Part shown: positions 55,536 through 64,000 of the stretch, piece by piece
How positions within the stretch are numbered: the stretch's first letter is position 1
Layout of the letters: the number at the start of each line of letters is the position of its first letter
From: Ornithodoros turicata
Taxonomy: Eukaryota > Arthropoda > Arachnida > Ixodida > Argasidae
NCBI RefSeq assembly: GCF_037126465.1
Contig: NC_088206.1
Span: forward strand, 29,142,790 to 29,206,789
DNA length: 64,000 bases
Reading direction: 5' to 3'
Position numbers and translations under genes: made by a program
Notes under the pieces: model-generated
What the model was told of the DNA's origin: nothing
The model's input: the letters and a program-made list of their open reading frames with translations, nothing else
Databases searched by the model: none

Positions 55536-55812
55536 ATAAACTGCTTCAAATCCTGCCAGGGGATTGTGTTGTCTTTCCTCTGTCTGCATCCATGGTAACG
55601 CATACCATTCGATTTATCTCTTGGCATGTACAGCTTCACATCTGCATGCTGAAGATGGAAACTACCACAAGACTGAAATATTGCACATTTTATTGTAAGC
55701 TCTTTTAGTCTATTTACAGTAACTGTGACAGTGTTGCATAGCTTGATCTTCTATGGGGCATGGTGAAGCCGCCCAGCTATGTTTGGTACACTAATGCACA
55801 AAAAATAACTAT
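55536..55812. other. Shared 3' region between convergent genes
   Basis: ATAAAC-like and ATAAA words occur for the plus gene just after 55535 and minus-strand TTTATT complements near 55690. No other gene. Confidence 0.4.
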
Positions 55813-57729
55813 TTACAGGGTGCTTTCAGAATCCTCTTTTTTAAGTATGTGTGGCTGCAGGTTTGCCAGCACACAACACATGTGAAACACATGGCTCATT
55901 GCAGGAATAAGAGATATTGGAATGCGATTTGTCAATATTCCAAAGATTTTCAATCTTTGAATTGCACGCTCAACATGAACTCTGACATTCGAAATATGGT
56001 AAGTATCATCGACCTCCTCAGGTGTAAATGGGATGCCCCCACATGAAAAAGGCGGCATCACTAGCACTGCGTTCTTGTCAGTTACGCTTGCACGGATACC
56101 AGGAAAGCCCTTGTCAGCTAGGATGACATCACCAGGGCCAACTAGGTTGAGAAAGCCGGAGCGAATACTGATGTCTGCATCCGAGCTGCGGCCTCCGAAT
56201 GCTTCAGACTTGAATATGATCATGCCGTTTGGTGCAATCGCAACAAGGAATTTGAGTGTGTATCCACTCTTGTACGTGGAATAGAGATTATGCTTTTGCC
56301 TTATTTCAGGAGGTACCTCAGTTTTTACCTCAGTACAATCCACTATCATTGTACAGTCAGGATAGTGTGCCCGGAAACATGCTGGTGATGTCGCCTTGAT
56401 TACGTCAAGTGGTGGCTTGTATACCCAACTGCGAGTTGCACGACATAGTGTGCCTAGGATTGCATGAAATATTCGTGAAGCTGTCGTCTCATGTAGCCCA
56501 AACAACACCCCGAGCATACGAAATGGCACACCATGTTTCATCTTCACAAGGAACAATAAAAGCTTATTTTCTGCTGTCACATAGTCTGATCGCTCTGCTA
56601 CTCTGGGAATGAGGCTCAAAAGTAAGGCGAACACTTTGTCACTAACACCACATAGATCAGGAATGGCCCTTTTAGTTGCAAATGCACTGTCACAGCCAAG
56701 GAAAACACAGGCACGGGCGTCGGGACCTACGGAATGAGATGATGTGGATGGCTTTGTAAGATGGCTTGAATCCTGAAGAGCTGCGTGGGAGACCATTGTG
56801 CTCGCACAACCATCTTCAGATATGCCCAGGAAGAGAGTCAGTCTCCAACACACATCACCTCGGGGCTCTGTCTGTGTCTCCTGTGGCAAGACATGCATAC
56901 ATTAGTGCTCGACAATCACACAGAGACTGTGCAGAGCAATGTGTACAAGCCCTTGATATGCGGGCGCTGTAGTTTGTACCTTTTCGCAAGCTGGGTTTAG
57001 GTCGTATGCGTCATAGCCTGGTGTGTCGCAACACGTGTCAATGCTTGAATAGGTTTCACTGTTTTCCAGCTGCTGTTCACTCTGCTGTCTTGCAACAGTA
57101 GAAATATGTCGTCCATTCCACCTGTGTTTACATTAGTATAGGTTGCAGCCGTTGCTAAATCAGTGTTCACCCCATCATTTCAACTCACCGTTTAAATCTT
57201 GAAAGTCTGTCTTGAGGAACCTTGGGTTCCTGCATGAGGTAGTCCCTTGGAAATAGCGTTGGGATGTAGCCAGGATGCTTCTCGATGTTGCTGCTCTGAT
57301 TTCCAACAAAATGTAGGCTGCAGATTCTTGTATTTTCAGTAGGCTCCCAAGCCACTCCGTCTGGGCTGTGGATAGTTAGCACATTTGTTAAGGACAAGTG
57401 TAAAACTGATAAGCGAAAAAGAGCACACAACGCAAAAGAACTCACCTCACGCGCCGCACGGCATTTATCCAACGTCGCCGCCGGTCCCTTTCATATGGTT
57501 TGCTGGGGAAGCGATAAAACTTTACGTTCTCGTCCACACCTTCGCGCCGATGACACTTGAAGACACAGCAGTAGCGGCGGCTTGTTGACTTTTTCTTCGT
57601 TTTCCGAACTTCATGCGCCAATCCATTGGACGGCCACGCGTCCTCCATCGCAAACAGGCCTCGAAATAACGAGCACGCAACGTCCACACCAGTCGGAGAG
57701 AGGCTAGCAGGGACACCTTTACGCGGCAC
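55813..57729 (-). CDS. THAP-DDE transposase of ISL2EU, four exons
   Basis: Proposed exons on the minus strand: 57729-57446, 57365-57189, 57121-56980, 56880-55813. GT-AG junctions and phases agree across all four, giving 1671 nt and 556 residues. The THAP zinc-dependent DNA-binding domain is split between exons 1 and 2: C54/C55 and C59 (CCVFKC), then C110 and H113 (RICSLHF) with the HPGYIPTLFP end. The C-terminal DDE_4-type core has D382 (MIVDCTEVK), D457 (LADKGFPG) and E505 (HVERAIQRLK). A helix-turn-helix region (LGVLFGLHETTASRIF) precedes it. The first Met is 11 bases from the right terminal repeat; Met at 57648 (residue 28) is an alternative start closer to the THAP domain. No lesions seen, so it may be active. 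Confidence 0.88.
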
Positions 57730-57751
57730 TTAGCCACTCTCCTACTACCCA

Positions 57752-58157
57752 AACATTAGCACGTGACCGGTTGGGAGCGCTCGCGTTGCCCGGGAAACTC
57801 CACTGCAGGGAGCGGATACGACTAAACACACTGCTGTACAAAGAAAGGGAAGAGGAAAGGAGGTATGGTGCCACATGTCTGTGTACAATGAATGGCTGGG
57901 CAGACGGATAAGTGACCTCTAACCGTTTAAGAACAGTAAAAGGTGTTGTTGTGAACAAAAAGGCTCGCCAACCCAGTTTCGCGGAAGGGGGGTCAGGAGT
58001 ATGGGAAACGAGTGGCCCAGAATGGACAAAAGGGAAGGTTACGGATTATCTAACGGAGTACCAGACGATGACTGAAAGTGGGGATTCAAGAATTGTGCAC
58101 AAATAAATATAGATATATAACTATTAAATTTACATAAGCGGATATAACGAGCCAGGA
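57752..58157. other. ISL2EU flank and Penelope-like 3' flank
   Basis: No gene. The right half is probably the 3' untranslated region of the minus-strand Penelope-like element; no clear hammerhead was found in it. Confidence 0.4.
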
Positions 58158-58900
58158 CTAAGATTCAGACCATTTTGGTGTGAGACACTTGAATTGCGAA
58201 ATTAAGTAGGACTCTCTATTCTTACGTTTAATGTCGGTGCGGAACCCAGATTCTAGCAATATAATTTTCAAATCAGTTTCAAAATCGTGATTAGGTTGAT
58301 TGAAGTGAATGGCGACAGGAGTTTGGCGGGCATTTAGGATATCAAAATTGCGGCCATAAAATCTTTTTCTCATTGTGTTGGAGGTTTCACCGATGTATTG
58401 TGAATTGCACTTGCAGCAGAATATCAAGTAACAAATATTCGGTGAATTACAGTGGAGTGAATGACGAATTTTCAAACAGAAGTCACCCAAAAGTGCTACG
58501 GGCAATGGTGGACGGCGCGATAAATTTACAGGTCTGGCACCGTGTACTACCACAGGGATAACAACCCGGCGAGCGCTTCATCATGCATGATGACGTGAGG
58601 ATGTCGCGCAAATTTTTCGATCTACGGAATGCTACTAATGGGGGAGTGGGAAAAATTTCCTTTAAAGGACGACGGAAACGAAAACAGGCTGCAAAGCTAT
58701 TTGCCTCATATTGCGATGTGTACCAAAACAATCCGGAATTCGACTTAGATTTGCGTATATTAGTTGAAACGCCGCCACAATCGCGATATAAAATTCGGCC
58801 GTGGAGCACTCTGAGGCCCTGGTGAGCGTCGCCGCGCCGCCGTAGCAGACCACGGAAGTGACGCACGTTGGCTCTCCTGTTGGAGTTCCTGACTTTCATT
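58158..58900 (-). pseudogene. Penelope-like GIY-YIG endonuclease segment
   Basis: The frame ending at 58158 reads NICYLIFCCKCNSQYIGETS, followed by RKRF, PVAIHFNQPNHDF and ..RESYLI, the GIY-YIG family layout with its Cys-rich linker. Just upstream, in another frame (58483-58899), VAFRRSKNLRDIL and PGCYPCGSTRCQTCKF give the preceding linker with CxxC pairs. A one-base frame change near 58490 separates them. Confidence 0.88.
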
Positions 58901-59041
58901 TCGCTTCATTTCATTTGGTGTTTCGGCGTACGTCTAATTCCTGCTACGGGGAAAGAACGGAGACGAAGAAGCATGTACGAACCCATCTCTCATAGGATAT
59001 ATTGTCTTCAGACTTCCACGAGATCTTCGAATCAAACATTT

Positions 59042-59544
59042 TCAGGATAAAACTACATTACTTAAGTCCTCTTTGCGTTTCGGGGTGAATAAGGACTCCC
59101 TGGATAGGCTAGATGATTTGGCAAACGAGTCATGGATGAGTTCAAATGGGTAACTTCTTTTTTCGGAATCAGATACCATTTGCTGAGCATGTTTTACAAA
59201 ATCAGTCTGATCTGAGCAGATTCGTTTCAGGCGCAAGAACTGACCATATGGAATACTCCTTTTCTGGTGATTGGGATGATAGCTTTCATAGTGGAGATAT
59301 TGTCGCTTGTCCGTTGGTTTCTTGTATAGTTCAGTGGTCAGCCTACCAGATTTACATGACACTGTCACATCAAGGAAGTTGATGGATGACCTTGAATAGT
59401 TACAGGTAAATTTAATTTTGCTATGCAGAGAATTGAAGTGATCAAAAAATGACTGCAGAGATGCCTCATCACCAGACCAGAGGACAAAAATGTCGTCGAT
59501 GAACTTGAGATATATAAGTCGCTTAAGGGGGAAAGAATTGAGAA
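59042..59544 (-). pseudogene. Penelope-like reverse transcriptase, downstream half
   Basis: Contains the catalytic LKFIDDIFVLW (near 59486-59506), then INFLDVTVSC, LYKKPTDKRQYLHYESYHP and IPYGQFLRLKRICS, all characteristic Penelope-type motifs. The frame begins inside the inserted element and ends at a stop at 59042. Confidence 0.9.
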
Positions 59545-60400
59545 TACAGCATGGTAGAAAAGCGCACAGAAGACACGGACAAAAGGAGACGACACCACTT
59601 GCGCTACTCACAACTCTATATTTAATCAAAAGACACAAAAAAGCACAAAACACGAACATCGCAACGCCCCTTACGGCAGCAACAGCTTCAATCAGGGTCA
59701 TCCCAAACAGAGATAAGAGGCCTCCACCCGCTGCTATCAAGGAAGAAAATCTCCCTCTCCGATAATGTTACCGATGCCTGACTCACACACTTAACGCCCA
59801 TCTTAGTGATAGCATAGGCCTCTACTAATTCTCTAGTCAAGGCATTCGAGGACACCGCAACAACTACAGTGTCTTGAAAAATCGGGTTGCACACACATCT
59901 ACTGCAATGCAACGCAAGATGACCAGAGGGTGTGCCTCCCAATATAAGGCTCAGAGAGCATGCTTCATCCTTGGGAGGCACACCCTCTGGTCATCTTGCG
60001 TTGCATTGCAGTAGATGTGTGTGCAACCCGATTTTTCAAGACACTGTAGTTGTTGCGGTGTCCTCGAATGCCTTAACTAGAGAATTAGTAGAGGCCTATG
60101 CTATCAGTAAGATGGGCGTTAAGTGTGTGAGTCAGGCATCGGTAACATTATCGGAGAGGGAGATTTTCTTCCTTGATAGCAGCGGGTGGAGGCCTCTTAT
60201 CTCTGTTTGGGATGACCCTGATTGAAGCTGTTGCTGCCGTAAGGGGCGTTGCGATGTGCGTGTTTTGTGCTTTTTTGTGTCTTTTGATTAAATATAGAGT
60301 TGTGAGTAGCGCAAGTGGTGTCGTCTCCTTTTGTCCGTGTCTTCTGTGCGCTTTTCTACCATGCTGTATCCTTACCAACTAGCCCAACGGTGTTTGTTGT
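59545..60400. mobile_element. Palindromic pair of a different Penelope-like tail, 12-bp target duplication
   Basis: AAAGAATTGAGA occurs on both sides (59533-59544 and 60401-60412). Inside, two inverted arms of about 400 bases meet near 59955. Each arm reads outward GHLALHCSRCVCNPIFQDTV, then RELVEAYAI and CVSQASVTLSEREIFFLD, resembling the C-terminal part of a GIY-YIG-type retroelement protein, followed by a stop and a 3' tail ending TTTCTACCATGCTGTAT. The right side has about 33 extra bases before the target copy. Confidence 0.85.
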
Positions 60401-61525
60401 TAAAGAATTGAGAGCTGAGTTTTCAAAACGACCCATGAATAAATTGGCATAATTAGGTGAGACCCGGGAGCCCATGGCAACGCCATGAATTTGGACGAAG
60501 TGTTGATCGTTGAATACGAAGTTATTACAGCTAAGAACTAGTTCTAATAGGGGGATGATAGCGGGCATGAGAAGAATATCGGAGGGTGAGAATTAAGGAA
60601 GTGTTCAACAGCAGAGAGACCTTCGTCATTGGGAATGTTAGTGTATAGCGACACGACATTCATTGTTGCCAACAAAATGTCAGCATGGTTACTGAAATGG
60701 TCATGGACAGCGTTAATTTTGGAAAGGAAATCGTTTGTGTCTTTGACAAAGAATGGGAGAATGGGTGGGATATGTTTGATGCAGTGGTCAGCAACTAAGG
60801 ATAATTTCTCTGTCGGTGTGTTTATTCCTGAAATAATGGGTCTCCCAGGGTTATTGGGTTTATGAACTTTGATCAAAAGATAAAAATTACCTGGTGTGAC
60901 GTTCTTAGGACGCAAGAATTTGGAAATATGGGACGGGATAAGTTTACTAGTGACGAGTTCATCAATTTTCTTATTAATAAGAAGACAAAAGGAAGGGGTT
61001 GGATCCTGATCGATAGCTCTGTAGAACGAGCGGTCACTCAACTGCCTGTCCGCATGTATTGAGAACCACTATACCGCCACCCTTGTCCGCTGGTCTGATA
61101 ATAATGTCATTACGGGCTTTAAGATTTCGTAGCGCTACTTTCTCACAATTAGACAAGTTATCAGTGTGTACAATAGATTTCGAATAATTAGTCTTGATAT
61201 CCTTGTGAACGGCCTTGGTGTAATTATCAATGAGGGGGCTAGTTCTAGAGGAGTCCGGCGTCCAGCTAGAGGGGTTTCGGAAGGGCGCTGCACGTGATCT
61301 AGGTTTATCGTGAAAGAAGGTTTTCAGGTGCATTCTCCTACCTAAGTTGTGCAGATCGTGCAGAATTTCAAATTCATCAATATTACGCTCCGTAAGGTAC
61401 AAAACTGAGGCCTTTTGAGAGAACACCAAGTTCAGCCTGGTCGAGGGTCACATCAGAAAGATTAAAGACGGTGTTATGGCCAGCCTTCGTGGAAGATGGT
61501 TCAGAATTTATCGCGTCACATCTTC
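60401..61525 (-). pseudogene. Penelope-like reverse transcriptase, upstream half
   Basis: Minus-strand pieces: 61034-61429 with RPADKGGGIVVLNTC and a stop, 60544-61041 with YLLIKVHKPNNPGRPIISG and VSLYTNIPNDEGL, and 60356-60568 with GVAMGSRVSPNYANLFMGRF. The reading frame runs up to the target-site copy and resumes across the insertion at 59544. Confidence 0.88.
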
Positions 61526-63170
61526 TGCTTCCCATCCTGCGTTGATTCCTACAACCCTTGTGCCCAAGATCTCTTCTCCACAAGCTCCAGCTTCACCCAT
61601 CAACAGTCCCCCGGCCTCTTCTCCAGCCGCTGACAACGTAATCAGCTTCTCTCCTGCGGAGTGTGTTAACCATAGTGCCGGAGTCCACCTGCGATCCCCA
61701 CTTCACCCCGATGCTACTCCAGGGGTGTCTGACTGTGTGAACGTGGGTTCTTCACCAAGGACTTTTTCTACTTCGCGTGGTGCGTCTGCTCAAGTACGCT
61801 GTTCTCCTCCAGCCGGGGCACAGAGGAGAGTTGGCCGTCGCTTCCCTATGACAACACGTAAGCAGTCTAGACAACGCAGGTCCGGCCGGACACAATGACT
61901 TGTACAGAACAATGAACGTCATTCAGTGCCCTTCTTGAAAGCGCGTAAACTTTTGGCTAGGAAAGCTAGATTCCTGTCTAATTTTAGTTTTTATACACAT
62001 TGTATATCTCAACGTATAACTCCCAAAGGTTTATCACTGTCCATCACGCCGTCTTTTAAGTTCCATTCCCCCTTGAGCTCTACGAAGTGGGCTACCGCTC
62101 TCAATAATGCGTCGCTCCAACTAGTTAAAATTCTCAGACAGGAAAGTTCTTACGTCTTGAAAGATATTGATAACCAGCTCAAACAGCTTGCGAACCAACT
62201 CTCTCATCATGAAGTTCTTAATCTCTCTGAATTCACTGCCAATAAGCTGAAGAAAATTCACGAAATCAAAACCAAAAAATCGGAACGTGATAATCTTATT
62301 CTATCTCCCATTTTAGCGCATGGCATTTGTGACGCGATAAATTCTGAACCATCTTCCACGAAGGCTGGCCATAACACCGTCTTTAATCTTTCTGATGTGA
62401 CCCTCGACCAGGCTGAACTAGGTGTTCTCTCAAAAGGTCTCAGTCTTGTACCTACGGAGCGTAATATTGATGAATTTGAAATTCTGCACGATCTGCACAA
62501 CTTAGGTAGGAGAATGCACCTGAAAACCTTCTTTCACGATAAACCTAACTCAGATGCTGCGCCCTTCCGAAACCCCTCTTGCTGGACGCAGGACTCCTCT
62601 AGAACTAGCCCCCTCATTGATAATTACATCAAGGCCGTTCACAAGGATATCAAGACAAATTATTCGAAATCTATTGTACACACTGATAACTTGTCTAATT
62701 GTGAGAAAGTAGCGCTACGAAATCTTAAAGCCCGTAATGACATTATTATCAGACCAGCGGACAAGGGTGGCGGTATAGTGGTTCTCAATACATGCGGACA
62801 GGCAGTTGAGTGACCGCTCGTTCTACAGAGCTATCGATCAGGATCCAACCCCTTCCTTTTGTCTTCTTATTAATAAGAAAATTGATGAACTCGTCACTAG
62901 TAAACTTATCCCGTCCCATATTTCCAAATTCTTGCGTCCTAAGAACGTCACACCAGGTAATTTTTATCTTTTGATCAAAGTTCATAAACCCAATAACCCT
63001 GGGAGACCCATTATTTCAGGAATAAACACACCGACAGAGAAATTATCCTTAGTTGCTGACCACTGCATCAAACATATCCCACCCCTTCTCCCATCCTTTG
63101 TCAAAGACACAAACGATTTCCTTTCCAAAATTAACGCTGTCCATGACCATTTCAGTAACCATGCTGACAA
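61526..63170 (+). mobile_element. Penelope-like element, plus-strand copy, 3'-truncated
   Basis: Faces away from the minus-strand copy. A Ser/Pro-rich leader (61526-61898) is followed after a stop by 61926-62813, with FLSNFSFYTHCISQRITPKG and RPADKGGGIVVLNTC, then 62806-63170 with the first reverse transcriptase motifs (YLLIKVHKPNNPGRPIISG). It stops near 63167, before the catalytic motif. The same frame break after VVLNTCGQAVE occurs in both copies. Confidence 0.88.
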
Positions 63171-63229
63171 CCAAGCTACCATCTATAATGTGATTACTTG
63201 ATAAATAAACTAGTAAATCCAGAAATTTC

Positions 63230-63465
63230 CCCGTTTGCTTACGTCATTCGACTGAAGATCACGTGACCTAGATGTCTCCGCAAAATACCGCGCGCTTCGT
63301 CCTTTCTTTTTACATCTAGCAGATATGTCCCTGGGAGAAAGTGAGACAATTTTCGACGTCACATTGTGAACGTACAGGTAACGTCGGGTAGACATCGTGG
63401 ACATATGTGACGTGTGCGACATTTGTGGGACGTTCGTGGGATATTTTTAATTTACTGGGAGCGGT
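63230..63465. repeat. Dispersed repeat, partner of 28630-28800
   Basis: GTCACATTGTGAACGTACAG, GACATATGTGACGTG and GGGACGTTCGTGGGATAT are the approximate complement of 28640-28760. Confidence 0.7.
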
Positions 63466-64000
63466 TCGCGTCCCCAGAAATCCAATGTAAAGCAATGGCT
63501 GAGTCAGTCCAGAAGCAGGCCATGTAGTGTTCGAACTCGGGGATTTGTCGAACGTAGATCCACAGGCGACCCGCGAGTAAGCAGGCTAGCAGTTTTAGCC
63601 TCGGTGGTGAAATCCCGATCAAAAAAATCCATCAGAGACAATTGTAATGGAACCATTAGGCCGTAATTTCGGACATCTCCAATAGGACTAACGGCTTCAT
63701 GGGAGCCCCACAAAAGTTTGAAAAAATAGTGAAAAATGACTTTCCCTCTTCTGTCATGACACAATTTAATCTCTCTTGCTTCAGTTCTTTCTTTTGTTTT
63801 TGGCTCCAAAACATTTCAAAATATACAATGCAGGCAGCGTTTCAAGCAGTAAACAGAAAAAGTAAAAAACAGAAAAAATGCTCTTCAGAACTTAGAATGG
63901 CAGTGTCCATCTCCTTTGATGCATTAGCATCAAAGGAAGGAAGTTGATGCTGATAGTGCAAATACTATACTTATAGCTTCTCTTCCCTGAATTTGGGGGG
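63466..64000. other. No gene seen
   Basis: Only short frames. The window ends without a recognised feature. Confidence 0.4.

Larger units (their letters stand above)
53143..57751. mobile_element. ISL2EU-type DNA transposon, apparently intact, 4.6 kb
   Basis: TGGGTAGTAGGA at 53143-53154 is inverted at 57740-57751, and similarity extends a few bases either way with mismatches. Between them lie two convergent genes: a SWIM/YqaJ nuclease (plus) and a THAP-DDE transposase (minus). That two-gene content defines the ISL2EU (IS4EU) group. Stop codons of the two genes are 277 bp apart (55535 and 55813). The target-site duplication could not be settled by eye. Confidence 0.88.
58158..61525 (-). mobile_element. 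Penelope-like element, minus-strand copy, interrupted
   Basis: From right to left it encodes an N-terminal segment, reverse transcriptase and GIY-YIG nuclease, the order of Penelope-like elements. It is split at 59545-60400 by another insertion and broken by several frame changes. Its right end at about 61525 abuts a second copy on the plus strand. Confidence 0.88.

Noticed and set aside
59688..60225. Two separate 97-residue host genes
   Set aside because: They are the two arms of one palindromic retroelement insertion.

Overview
This window reads as animal nuclear DNA, most likely from an arthropod and plausibly a tick or other chelicerate. Genes contain GT-AG introns, and I see no operons, no ribosome binding sites and no convincing conserved host gene. 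The tick suggestion rests on my general knowledge of the repeat types (Penelope-like elements with GIY-YIG, tRNA-headed SINE, ISL2EU, P-like and mariner relics); it is not proved by any single sequence here. Almost every recognisable feature is a mobile element, a relic of one, or a tandem repeat, often nested.

Layout. 0.3-0.85 kb: three adjacent foldback MITEs. 1.3-4.3 kb: a chromodomain exon followed by a long open frame with a coiled coil, a RAG1/Transib-like DDE catalytic layout and a SAP-like tail. 5.3-5.6 kb: tRNA-headed SINE with target-site duplication. 6.25-8.77 kb: 197-bp satellite with a 4-unit higher-order period. 11.5-12.3 kb: hAT-type MITE. 12.4-15.5 kb: non-LTR retrotransposon (minus strand). 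15.8-20.4 kb: broken protein-primed type-B DNA polymerase of Polinton/Maverick/adintovirus type with a five-copy 442-bp internal tandem duplication. 23.5-25.85 kb: P-element/THAP9-like transposase relic, capped by a short retroposon. 27-33.6 kb: nested terminal-inverted-repeat elements. 34.7-36.3 kb: second LINE with a 5' inversion.

36.35-41.35 kb is the most striking region: an array of 289/295-bp monomers in which each full monomer carries a type I hammerhead ribozyme motif (18 copies found, 13 on the minus and 5 on the plus strand). This matches the organisation of metazoan retrozymes. Parts of the array are inverted, giving a palindrome with arms of about 1 kb. 43.0-44.1 kb: mariner relic. 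46.85-48.28 kb: TTAA-flanked Kolobok-like element. 48.4-53.0 kb: LINE and Penelope-like fragments.

53.14-57.75 kb is an apparently intact ISL2EU-type transposon with two convergent, intron-containing genes whose exon phases all agree: a SWIM/YqaJ nuclease (+, six exons, 472 codons) and a THAP-DDE transposase (-, four exons, 556 codons). 58.0-63.2 kb holds two Penelope-like element copies facing away from each other, one of them interrupted by a palindromic pair of another Penelope-like tail with a 12-bp target-site duplication. Penelope-like elements are the usual suspected mobilisers of retrozymes, so their presence beside the hammerhead array is biologically coherent, although any functional link here is inference.
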